A stretch of DNA of 64,000 nt, taken from contig CM068372.1 of the NCBI GenBank assembly GCA_034769895.1, positions 372,887,258-372,951,257 of the forward strand, read 5' to 3'. This stretch comes from Magicicada septendecula. Its lineage: Eukaryota; Arthropoda; Insecta; Hemiptera; Cicadidae. A program made the position numbers and the translations under genes. Positions 1 through 9,238 of this stretch are shown here, one piece after another (position 1 is the stretch's first letter; each line of letters opens with the position of its first letter). Below the pieces are notes generated by a model, which searched no databases, was not told where the DNA came from, and worked only from the letters and a program-made list of their open reading frames with translations.

Positions 1-346
1 AGTAACATTGGAAAATCTGTTGACAGATATTAATTTTATCGAATTACAGAAGAACAGAGTTCGTATTTTGAATAAAATTCCTCATCATTTGACGTATCTC
101 TTAGACTTCATTTTTGGCTTGTCGTGAATTTCAAAAATTTCCGAAGTAAACACTACATTTGTATTGGATTAAAATTCCGTTGTCTGGTACCCGGCACGGA
201 GTTTTATAATTTTTAAAACTTTCGGTTTTTATTGGTCCTGTTATTTTTAAATTAAAAAAAAAATATCTGAACACTAGGCTATTTTTCATTTTTATTAAAA
301 TACGGTTTAATTTTATACCCGCCATTGATTTATAAAATTTTCACAA
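1..346. repeat. degenerate AT-rich repeat, left flank of Gypsy insertion
   Basis: No gene seen. The stretch contains phrases such as 'aatttccgaagtaaacactac' and 'ttttcacaacctttt' that recur in degenerate form at 11945-12310 and 55560-55870, where stretches of 'aaaattttgaaatttcc', 'gaacactatatt' and 'ggcccc' alternate at roughly 110-150 bp. The left flank runs directly into the right flank at 11945 if the Gypsy element is removed. Confidence 0.5.
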
Positions 347-351
347 CCTTT
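347..351. repeat. target site duplication CCTTT, left
   Basis: CCTTT directly precedes the end of the left LTR and is repeated at 11940-11944 just outside the right LTR. A 4-bp reading (CCTT) is also possible because the next base is ambiguous. Confidence 0.8.
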
Positions 352-3053
352 ACGAATGTATATTTATGCAGATTTATTTGCATAAATTAATTATTCCATT
401 AATTATATAAATTTTTATCTGTATTTATGATAGTGCTGTCGGTACGAACTTTGTCGTACTTATGTGTATTTAGCCCTGTAGTTGGACGCCATATACGGCT
501 GTATATGTAGTTTGTTATGCCCCACGTTCTTTGGGAGCCATATACGAATGTAATATTTATGCAGATTTAATAATTGCATAAATTAATTAATTAATAAATT
601 TTGCTTATTGTCCCGCGTTTGGGCGGCATGTACAAATATAATATATTACCACGCGTTGGGCATCATGTACAAATATACATGTATTATGCAAATTTATTAA
701 TTACATAATCTAATTGAATTTTTAATTGTATAGAAATTTTCTCTTGGTTACAATTATCTACTAGAATTTGCTTCCTCGTGTCACGTGTTGAGGCACCATA
801 TGTAACTGTAGTATATTTTATGTTTGTCTCTACTTGCATAAATTAGTTAAAATTATTCAAAGGAGTTTCCATAAATGTAAGTTTTTATTACAGATCTTGT
901 TTACTGCTCCAGGACGGGCATGCCATATCTGATGATACACTCTGATATCACTGAGCCATAATACGCCCCGCGTGCTGGAGCACCATATGTAAACAGGTGT
1001 TTTGGGTGAATAACAGTCATCTGACTCAGACACTATTAATTTTCGTAAACAATACAAATTTAATTTTTATAAACGATACAAATTTATTATCTGTTTTCAA
1101 TATCATTTAAATACTGAATAAAGTTAGCGTTTCTAGACAACATATCAAATACACAATGCTGTTATATTATCTCTACGATATGAACATCTACAAAATCAAT
1201 AAAGACTAATTAATTAATGACCATATAAATTTCAATATATCCTACTCTATGGATTCATATTTCTCAATTTGCGTTACTTTTGAGCAATTAAATATATGTA
1301 TATTCTACGATTAAATAAATGTATATTCTACTCAGTGGCGAGTTCTTTTTGAGTGGCAGGACAGTGGCGACCTAATCTAATGTTACATGAATGATAATAA
1401 TTTACTTGTTGTTTGTATCCAAATTGCGGTGATTAACTGCGTCGTACCTCCCATCCTACGAAGAAATCCAGGCTGAAGATACGCCAATTAAATTACACTT
1501 GACACTTCGTCACGACACTATTTGTCCCACATTTTATCCGGATACTCGCATGAACGATAATGACTAATTGCGTTAACTCGAATATGACTTCATCGTCTAA
1601 AACACTTTGCGTGTAGGTTCTTTGTCACTTTTGATGTACGCGTGCAATAGTTTATGCTGCGTTTAACTAGAGCGATTGTACCATTTATACTGTATTCACA
1701 ATGCAAATATAATTGGTTTTAATTGCATTTTAGTGAGTTAAGAACGTGGCACAATCTTACTATATTGTTTCATGTCACTTATGTCACGGTAATGTGATAT
1801 TGTCAATACCTTATCACTCGCATTAGATTCATAAAAACGAGATTTTTATGATCACAAAGTCTGATCGTACTTAACTCGACATTGTCATAGTATTTGGTCA
1901 CGGGTTAGTTCTACAGTTTTACATAGTCTCTGATACACTCCCGAACGATCTCTTTGCTTGTATCAATACACTTTGCTACCGTCCATCTGAAAGACTTTGG
2001 CTGGTTTATACCGAAATAGAATTGACTGACAAAATTTAGAATACGACCGAACTGAGACTGAACTCTCCAAATCGACCGAACTGAGATTAAAATAGACTGA
2101 CTGACTGATTTTTATAGGCTGACTTAAATTGTTTGAAAATTGGAAATCGACTGCCCTCTTCTTCTCTGCGAACACCTTATTTTATTACTTCAGCAACACG
2201 ACTCCCTCCACGGATGTCATACCCTTACCACAATCACTGTCATGATTGGTTTCTCGCATCAGATTCTGCGAAGGCTCCTCCTGGATACTCCGGCTGGGGT
2301 CTCTAGTCTACTTCCCATTCGCTCTTCACCCTTGTCTCCATGTTGACGTCTTCTTTACACCCGCCTTTGCCGAATTCCTTGCTCCTGATAGGTCAGCCAA
2401 GACCCCTCTCTAAAAGTCTTGCTGTCCACACCATCTCCCCGTATGACGACGGACCTAATTACACGGTTGTCTGTTATATGATTGTTCTTACGTTCCCAAG
2501 TGTCCTTTCTAAGCGATTTCCTTTCCGCACATGTGTGTACCATAACCCGGGTGTGTCGAATCGCCGTATTGTCCTCGACTTCCCTTGTTACGTTCACACG
2601 CTGATGGTGGTCATCTTCCAGGAACTAACATCTGTTCTGCAGCCTTACAAGATGCTCCGTATGTCGTGCCAGTAAGCAAGTTTCCCGCTGTGCAGCTATA
2701 TAAGTTCCTTTGTACCTAACTGCATCCGCTCTTAGACTGCTTTTGTGGAAAATGTTATGTCCATGTGCAGCCGCTAACTCACACGTATACGTCGAAAATG
2801 TTGGCGTCCCCTTAGTACACTCCTTGTCGGTAGTTGTGATGAACTGACACCGTCTTTTGTTTCTTTGTTATTGTCGCCACTTGCGCTTATGTCGTTCATC
2901 CATGTCCAACATCTGTTATGTGCCAAGGCGTTGTCCTTCTTAAATCATTGTCTAACGGCGGCCGTTTGGCTATACCATGCATCACTCTTGACAGTTGACG
3001 CCCGCTACAGTGCCGTTTACGAAAAAAAAATTCTCTGCCGTAATTGCTTTACA
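352..3053 (-). repeat. 3' LTR of the Gypsy element
   Basis: The 2.7-kb repeat is shared with 9239-11939. In element orientation it begins TGTAAAG at 3053. I found no differences outside 2434-2539, where about 18 substitutions and one indel cluster. The half nearest 352 (U5 side) is built of AT-rich sequence punctuated by decayed PBS copies at 473-985. Short ORFs inside it, for example 857-1057 and 2340-2675, have no recognisable product and are probably chance. Confidence 0.9.
473..985 (-). repeat. six decayed PBS/U5 modules inside the 3' LTR
   Basis: Degenerate versions of GCCCCACGTTGGGCGCCA (plus strand, the tRNA-Lys 3' end) occur at 473-491, 519-540, 610-628, 648-665, 774-798 and 965-985. 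Each is followed at once by a variant of CATATACGAATG or CATGTACAAAT, the same words that join the true PBS to the LTR end at 9231-9246. Several are followed by TGCATAAATTAATTA-like sequence, as is the real LTR end. The LTR therefore contains a ladder of older copies of its own U5-PBS junction. Confidence 0.75.
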
Positions 3054-4285
3054 GAGTCCCCAATTTGGGTTCATTGATGAGTCCCGAATCAAGGAATCGC
3101 AAATTAATGCCCTTGCTGAAGTTTCATCAATGGTCATTCTTCATTGAAAAGAGTGTAGTCACTAGAGATCATCTTCCACATGAAAGAGTGTAGTGTCACT
3201 TACCCTTTCCTTCCCCCTTTTTCAACACTGTCTGTCATTATTACACCACTGTCGTTCATAACCTTGATACTGAATTTATTGCTCGCTTGTTTGAGATTAT
3301 GAATCCATTTACAGATTTTCTAGTAATTATATGGTTAAGTTAATATTCATTTACATGTTCTATATCTACAAAATTCCTTCCTTTTAGGAAAATAAAGTAA
3401 AAGAATATTCTTTTGTTGCTAACTAGTTATCACATTTTTTTTCGTTTAGGTTTTTAATATTTATATGCATTACTCCTAAATAATCTATTGGCTAAAATTT
3501 ACATTTTGTTGACAAGCGTTCGACCAACTTGGTTACAGCAAAAGAAAACACAATAAGCTTAAGTATTAATGATAACCTATTCACTCTAATTATCCTTGGT
3601 TAGGTTTTCCAAAGATTATATTACAATTTGATTTACGCTAAATTTTACACATATAAACATTACTACTGTACTTCTTATACGTATCAAAAAAAAATTTTCT
3701 TCCCCTAAAATTCTACAATTTCTCAACAAAATCTCATTTCAATTGAACAAAACTTTATTTACATTCCCCTTTTATTTGAACTTAATAAATATCACACTAT
3801 AATTCTCATTAAAGTTTTTACGATTACACAATTTATAATAAATGATTTTTTTTTTTCTATTTTACATTCTTGTAATTTATTACTGCTTGTTGTACATTCC
3901 AATAATTTATAGCTAATTATTTCAAATGATTAAGTAACAAACCTTTGTTTACTTTCTCTTATCGATTACTATCTTATCACGTACATTATTCAAAATTTTA
4001 CCATGAAACAAGACAATTTAAATTTTTACAAATTAGTCTATGATTTCACTACTAACTATAACACAATGACATAGTTCTTGATTTATTTACAAAGACAATT
4101 CTATCTCTTAGCTAAGCAAACTTGAATGGTTTGTTTTTTTATTACCGTTAGAGGCGTTACGCTTTCCTCTAACTTCTCCCCACTTAGCCGTTGAGTAGTT
4201 TGCCTTTTCCCTTCTTTACGTAACATAAACGCACGTCTTGTCCTTAAATAATTTGATGTATTATTTATCACGTTGATTTCTTTCT
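3054..4285 (-). other. post-pol non-coding stretch, no env
   Basis: The 1.2 kb between the pol stop and the 3' LTR is AT-rich with no ORF of useful length on the coding strand and no envelope-like signal or membrane segment. It contains the purine tract at 3203-3222. The element is therefore a retrotransposon without an envelope gene. Confidence 0.7.
3203..3222 (-). promoter_or_regulatory. candidate polypurine tract
   Basis: The minus strand reads AAAAAGGGGGAAGGAAAGGG, an uninterrupted 20-nt purine run of the kind that primes plus-strand synthesis. It sits about 150 nt upstream of the LTR start at 3053, whereas a polypurine tract normally abuts the LTR. The sequence actually next to the LTR, ATTGGGGACTC, is a much weaker purine run. 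Confidence 0.45.
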
Positions 4286-7200
4286 TTAATCTCTTTCCTT
4301 TCGGGAATGATAAGCTTTCAACTGTCTTATGTTAAATCTGCCGCGTATTTTCTGTTCATCGCTGCATTCAACCAAGATATATGTAGCTTCCCCTAAGACC
4401 TGTTTCACCTTATAGGGTCCACAATATAATTCACAAAATTTGTCAATTTTCTTCTGCATGGCATCCGATTGGCAATATGTCCTTACCAATACTAGATCTC
4501 CCAATTTAAATTTGGTAATTTTGTTATCCTCGTTCATTTTCTTTGCGTGTTTCTCTCTCTTCAGCTTCATCTTCACGAAGATTTGGCGGTTGTCCGTTAT
4601 GCTATGTTCATGTATTTCTTGGTTTAAGTACTTTTCCCAAACGCGTGCTGGTCTCCTACCAAACTGCGCTTCGTATGGTGTTACTTCAATGGTGTCGTGA
4701 TACGTTTCATTAATGCAGCTTTCGATTGTTGTAATGAAACGTGACCACTTAGTGTGTTGTTCGCCGACGAATATACGGAACATGTTTCCTAATTGTCGAT
4801 TAATACGTTCGGCAAGGTTGGCGCACGGGTTGCGAATGGCAGTGTACTTCGGTTGTATTTGAAGTTCACTCAATCCTTCCACCCATTGTTTCGATGTGAA
4901 CTGCGTCGCATTGTCCGTTAATATTGCTTTCGGTTTTACAACTTCTTCGATGTATTGTCGGACTCTCCTAATAGTTGCGGCCGTTGTTGCCCTTCTCAAC
5001 GTGTATAACTTCACGTATTTTGTAAAGTTATCAACCATGACGAAGATGTATTTTACGCCACCCATCGATACTGGTAACGGTCCGTAATAATCCCCGCTAA
5101 TGAGTTCTCCTTTCTCTGATGGTAAAATTGGTATCGTTCCGCCAAACAGATTCCTATTTTGGCTATCCTTGCAACGTTGACATTTGTCACAAGTTTTTAC
5201 GTACTCTTTAATTTTCCTTGACATTTTGTCAAATGTGAAACTCTCCTGTAACAGTTTGGTACATTTCTTACCTCCTAAATGGCCGTACATCTGGTGTATT
5301 TCGGAGATGATTATGTCCGTAATACTCTCTGGCACGTATAATTTCCATTTGTTCTTACACTTTCTATACAATTTGTTATCAACATACTTATAAAACTTAC
5401 ACATATCATTTTCATTACCATTATCTAGATTACCTATAATAGATCCTAACTTCGTATCCTCCTTCTGGAATTTTCCTATGTCTCTTATCATACTACATAC
5501 GTCTTTCTTCATTTTTATAGTTACCTGATTTATCTGGTATTCAAAGTTCTCATCAACTTGGTCCTCTTCCGTTGCATCTTCTGGATATCGGCTGAGTATG
5601 TCGGCCACTACATTCTCTTTACCTTTACAGTGAAGGATGTTAAAGTTATATTCTTGTATGGATAGGATCCACCTAGTTATCCTGGAGTTGTTTAGATGGC
5701 ATTTATGCATGAAAGTGAGTGCTTTATTATCAGTTATCATCGTTAATGGTTGACCCAAGATATATATTCGAAACTTCTCTAAACATCTGACAATGCTTAA
5801 GAGTTCCTTTTCAGTCGTGAAATAGTTCTTTTCCGCACCCTTAAAAGTTTTACTCGTGTAGGCAATTACACCCACATTCCCCTCTTCATCCAACTGATAC
5901 AGTTGTCCACCGTAGGCGTATTTACTCGCATCGCATTGAAGAAAATATCGTTGGTTGACTTTCGGAAATTTTAATATAACCGTTTCAATAAATAAATCCT
6001 TTACTTCCTTGAAGCATCGATCTAGTTCTGATGTCCATATAAACTTTTTATTTTTTTTCAATAAATCCAGTAATGGTTGAATCGTTTCTGCATACTTAGC
6101 AGTAAATCTATTATAAAAGTTAGTCAATCCTAAGAATCCTTTCAATTGCTTCTGGTTTCTCGGAACTGGGAAATTTCTGATCGCAGCAACCTTTTCTTCT
6201 GTTGCTTGAACTCCTTCTGTAGTTAAGCGATACCCTAGGTAGGCGATTTCTTGACGAAAGAATTGCGATTTATCGAGGTTAATCGTTAGGTTTGCTCTGC
6301 GTAGATTGCTTAATAATAAATTCAAATGTACCAGATGCGTCTTGACGTCGTTCGAGTAACAAAGACAGTCGTCAACGTAGATGATTGTGTTTTCCTTCAC
6401 CGGATCTTCAAGTGCCATGTCTAGTCCTCTCGTCAGAGCGGCAGAACTGGTGCTTAATCCGAATGGTGTTACTGTATATCTATAACATTTCCCCTCATAC
6501 ATGAAAGCAGTGTAATCGCGACAACATTCCTTTAGTGGCACCTGCCAAAAACTGCTGGTTAAATCCACTGTGGACAGGTACTTCATTCTACCACACCTTG
6601 CTAAAATCTGTTGGATAGGAGTTGGTCCTTCATAGTCGGGAATGGTAACACTATTGATTTTTCGTGCGTTCAAACACAGCCTGACGTTTCCGTCTTTCTT
6701 TATTACGGCGACCATTGGATTAATAAATGGGCTATTTCCCCTCTCAATTACACCGTGTTTCAACATTTTGTTGATTTCGGCATCAACTCTTTGCTTGTAT
6801 GCAAGTGGAATTGGCCACCCGCGTTGGAAATAAGGCGTGTTGTCCGTTACTTTAAATTCATGCTGATAGCATTCCATTCTCCCTGGACTCTCCCGAAATA
6901 AACTTTTATTATTCATTAAGACTTCTCTCAGATCTTCTAACGTTTCCTCATCCACACCTGTTATGTTGTCCACTTTCGCGTTTATTTTCTTCTCGATTTC
7001 ATCCTCTTCTTCTGCTTCTACTACTTCCATGTGTATAATGGGTATGCTGACATTTTGTTCTTCCTCTCTTCCTCTAACTTCGACGACTCCCTTTTCCACG
7101 TCAATCAAACATTTTTCATCTTTCATAAAGCTAATACCTAATATACAATTTCTAATTAAATTTGGAATAATTAAAAATACGCAGTCTATCTTGATATCAC

Positions 7201-7555
7201 TAATGTAAATGTCACATAAGATTTGTTTCCGTACTAGCTTAGACTTACTACCTACTGCACTAATAATCAGTGTATTAGTCATGCTTAATTCCTCATATGG
7301 TTCTAAATAATGTTTATTTTGGTTGAACCATTCTTCTGACAACGCATTTATCGCGCTCCCAGTATCCAATAAGGCAAGGACCGTAATATTATTATTGAAC
7401 TTAATTAATATTTCTGGACACTTAGAAATCCGTTGTTCGAATCTTAATTCATCTTCATAAGTTAATTCATTTCTAAGATCTGGTAATAGTATGTTGGTTT
7501 CGTGAAGTCGGTTCTTGGTCAGTACATCGGCTATCTCATTGTATGGTAGGGTTAA
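4286..7555 (-). CDS. pol: Pol polyprotein: protease, RT, RNase H, integrase
   Basis: About 1089 codons in the -1 frame relative to gag, probably made only as a Gag-Pol fusion. The first in-frame near-start codon is a TTG at 7369, but open frame extends back to the gag stop. In order: aspartic protease with DTGSA at 7352-7366 and LGISFM downstream; reverse transcriptase with YVDD at 6368-6379; RNase H with the CDASKYAYGG strand and TDNKALTF; integrase with an HHCC zinc finger (H..H then CDKCQRC, about 5165-5300) and a D,D,E core (GDYYGP near 5090, TDNATQF near 4915, E near 4808); then a chromatin-facing C-terminus with the GPY/F-type motif CGPYKV near 4415. All catalytic residues I could check are present and there is no internal stop. 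Polymerase and integrase activity in trans could also serve the gag-only units. Confidence 0.93.
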   Translation of the reverse strand, partial: LTLPYNEIADVLTKNRLHETNILLPDLRNELTYEDELRFEQRISKCPEILIKFNNNITVLALLDTGSAINALSEEWFNQNKHYLEPYEELSMTNTLIISAVGSKSKLVRKQILCDIYISDIKIDCVFLIIPNLIRNCILGISFMKDEKCLIDVEKGVVEVRGREEEQNVSIPIIHMEVVEAEEEDEIEKKINAKVDNITGVDEETLEDLREVLMNNKSLFRESPGRMECYQHEFKVTDNTPYFQRGWPIPLAYKQRVDAEINKMLKHGVIERGNSPFINPMVAVIKKDGNVRLCLNARKINSVTIPDYEGPTPIQQILARCGRMKYLSTVDLTSSFWQVPLKECCRDYTAFMYEGKCYRYTVTPFGLSTSSAALTRGLDMALEDPVKENTIIYVDDCLCYSNDVKTHLVHLNLLLSNLRRANLTINLDKSQFFRQEIAYLGYRLTTEGVQATEEKVAAIRNFPVPRNQKQLKGFLGLTNFYNRFTAKYAETIQPLLDLLKKNKKFIWTSELDRCFKEVKDLFIETVILKFPKVNQRYFLQCDASKYAYGGQLYQLDEEGNVGVIAYTSKTFKGAEKNYFTTEKELLSIVRCLEKFRIYILGQPLTMITDNKALTFMHKCHLNNSRITRWILSIQEYNFNILHCKGKENVVADILSRYPEDATEEDQVDENFEYQINQVTIKMKKDVCSMIRDIGKFQKEDTKLGSIIGNLDNGNENDMCKFYKYVDNKLYRKCKNKWKLYVPESITDIIISEIHQMYGHLGGKKCTKLLQESFTFDKMSRKIKEYVKTCDKCQRCKDSQNRNLFGGTIPILPSEKGELISGDYYGPLPVSMGGVKYIFVMVDNFTKYVKLYTLRRATTAATIRRVRQYIEEVVKPKAILTDNATQFTSKQWVEGLSELQIQPKYTAIRNPCANLAERINRQLGNMFRIFVGEQHTKWSRFITTIESCINETYHDTIEVTPYEAQFGRRPARVWEKYLNQEIHEHSITDNRQIFVKMKLKREKHAKKMNEDNKITKFKLGDLVLVRTYCQSDAMQKKIDKFCELYCGPYKVKQVLGEATYILVECSDEQKIRGRFNIRQLKAYHSRKERD

Positions 7556-9090
7556 TTTTTTTTTTCTCTATCTACGTCGTTTCCCTTACCAGTCGAGGTC
7601 GACGCACCGTTGTTTACGAATTCTAAGGAATTTATGGGCTGTCGGTTAGTGTGTCGTCCAAACCCCTTAACGTTGCGATCGTTTTCACTCTCTTTGTTCG
7701 GCACCTGCTGTTTTTGCTTCCAGCTGACACCCTTATTGTGAAATGGTTGGGGTGTGTTTGTTGCTTCCCCCACACCTCGGGCATTCACCTTCTCGTGACT
7801 CCCTACAAAGTCATTATCTCTAGTTGTTCGCTGATTAATCGTGGCGTACTCTGCAATCAATGATTCAAGGTTTTGGATTGAATTAATCCCCCTTGTCACC
7901 ACAGCAATTTCAATATTCTTACAAAAATGGCGCGCTATCTTTTTGATTAGCTGACGATCAGTGATAGCTGGCGTTAATTGGCGACTTTCAAGAAGCTTGC
8001 GCTCCATATATTGAATTGCGCTCAGATTGCCCTTCCAATTAAATCGACCAAATTCTAGGTTGTCCCTGACTGCGTCCTGTCTCTCTTCTCCCCAATACTT
8101 TTGTGTGAAGAGGTCTTTAAATTCATCAAAGTTGCGGATTTGGTCTCGTATCACCCTCCACCAAATCGCGGCGTCTGCTTCTAGATGTCGACCGATCCAT
8201 TTGACATCGTCACTTGGGTAGAATGTGTTCTGGATTTCGGTCAGTTCTTTGAGAAATTCGATGGGATATCGGTCTGTGCCGTTGTATTTTAATTCGTTGT
8301 TATGCGGCCCACCTGTTCTTGCGGTCGATCCGACTTCTGCGTTGGCTAATTGACGCTGTAGTCGTTCTTGGCCTTCTTTAACTTTGGCGATGTGGTTTCT
8401 TAATTCTTCTAGCCGTGTCTCCTTCTCTTTATCTGTCTCACTGATTTTCTGTACAGCCGACCGTTGTCTGTCATCTACTTCTACGATCTTCTGTTTTAAC
8501 GAGTTTACTGCTTCTCCTTGTTCTGTCCGTAGTCGTTCTACGTTGTTCCTGACAACTCCTTTCAATTCTTCATTCCTGCTGTTGGTTTCTTGAATATGTG
8601 TGTCTAGTTTGTTATTTATTTGGTCTACTGACTTCTGTGTATTATTAATTGCTTCTTGCCATTCTTGTCGGTCCTTCTCTCTCAATTCTTTACTTTCTTT
8701 GGTATGTCTTGTTAATTCATTCTTCAACTCTTTCATTCCACGTTCATTCTTTTTCTGTAGCTCGCTAATTTTCTCTTCCCATTTCTTGGTGTGTTCTTGC
8801 AATTCTACTTTTATTTTTCCAATCTGTTCTTCGTTCTGTTGTCTCATTTTTTCGCTCATTTTTTCGCTCATTTCTTCATTCTGTTGTTTAATGAACTCGA
8901 GCAATAACTGGAAGTTCATCTCGCGAGGTACTAACGATTGTCCCCCCGCCCTTGTAGTCTCGTCGGCGCTGGTGTTTTCACTCTGCGTCGTATCTTCCTC
9001 ACGTCCTTCGACGCCTAGCTGGTTGTTCACGTCGAACTCCATACTATCTGAATTATTGTTTGTCATTTTCGCGCGACTACGCATAATCAT
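7552..9090 (-). CDS. gag: Gag polyprotein of Ty3/Gypsy element
   Basis: The ORF has 512 codons, starts at ATG 9090 (further ATGs two and eight codons in) and ends TAA at 7552-7554. Residues 1 to about 50 are polar and acidic. About 55-250 is a very long charged heptad-like coiled coil rich in E, K and Q. About 265-423 is a Retrotrans_gag-type capsid core with IEFL, WWRVIRDQIRNF, QKYWG and LEFGRF motifs. The last 90 residues are polar and basic (N, Q, K, R). There is no CCHC zinc knuckle, so RNA binding presumably relies on the basic tail. Gag would form cytoplasmic particles that package the element RNA. It shares its layout with the Gags of the array at 27282-50669. The ORF on the opposite strand at 8600-9151 is an antisense shadow of the coiled coil. 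Confidence 0.9.
   Translation of the reverse strand: MIMRSRAKMTNNNSDSMEFDVNNQLGVEGREEDTTQSENTSADETTRAGGQSLVPREMNFQLLLEFIKQQNEEMSEKMSEKMRQQNEEQIGKIKVELQEHTKKWEEKISELQKKNERGMKELKNELTRHTKESKELREKDRQEWQEAINNTQKSVDQINNKLDTHIQETNSRNEELKGVVRNNVERLRTEQGEAVNSLKQKIVEVDDRQRSAVQKISETDKEKETRLEELRNHIAKVKEGQERLQRQLANAEVGSTARTGGPHNNELKYNGTDRYPIEFLKELTEIQNTFYPSDDVKWIGRHLEADAAIWWRVIRDQIRNFDEFKDLFTQKYWGEERQDAVRDNLEFGRFNWKGNLSAIQYMERKLLESRQLTPAITDRQLIKKIARHFCKNIEIAVVTRGINSIQNLESLIAEYATINQRTTRDNDFVGSHEKVNARGVGEATNTPQPFHNKGVSWKQKQQVPNKESENDRNVKGFGRHTNRQPINSLEFVNNGASTSTGKGNDVDREKKN
7556..7565 (-). promoter_or_regulatory. -1 frameshift site, A10 slippery run
   Basis: On the minus strand the last Gag codons read GAA AAA AAA AAT TAA, giving ten consecutive A. 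A -1 slip on the A AAA AAA heptamer bypasses the Gag stop and enters the pol frame, which is open from 7555 through the protease and onward. No downstream pseudoknot was worked out. Confidence 0.75.
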
Positions 9091-9217
9091 TCAAGTATGC
9101 TTAACTAAGACTATTTCTACTACTGACTTACTGTCTAACAATTGTTTATAGCCACTGCCTGTCCTCAGCCTACTCACTTATAATATTTATTATTAATTAT
9201 TCGAGCAATCGCTTCGT

Positions 9218-9235
9218 GCCCCACGTTGGGCGCCA
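9218..9235 (-). promoter_or_regulatory. primer-binding site for tRNA-Lys
   Basis: On the minus strand the sequence is TGGCGCCCAACGTGGGGC, a full 18-nt complement to the 3' end of tRNA-Lys(1,2), the primer used for example by Mason-Pfizer monkey virus and lentiviruses of the visna group. It lies three nucleotides inside the 5' LTR end. This is the only undamaged PBS in the window. Confidence 0.92.
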
Positions 9236-9238
9236 TAT

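Noticed and set aside
3054-4285. envelope gene of the Gypsy element
   Set aside because: No long ORF, signal peptide or membrane segment was found on the coding strand.
8600-9151. 183-codon plus-strand ORF rich in F, S and L
   Set aside because: It is the antisense of the Gag coiled coil. The same effect gives the 149-codon minus-strand ORFs in each array unit.
9218-9235. tRNA-Lys gene or fragment
   Set aside because: Only the 18-nt 3' end is present, directly beside an LTR. No acceptor, D or anticodon arms exist around it. It is a primer-binding site.
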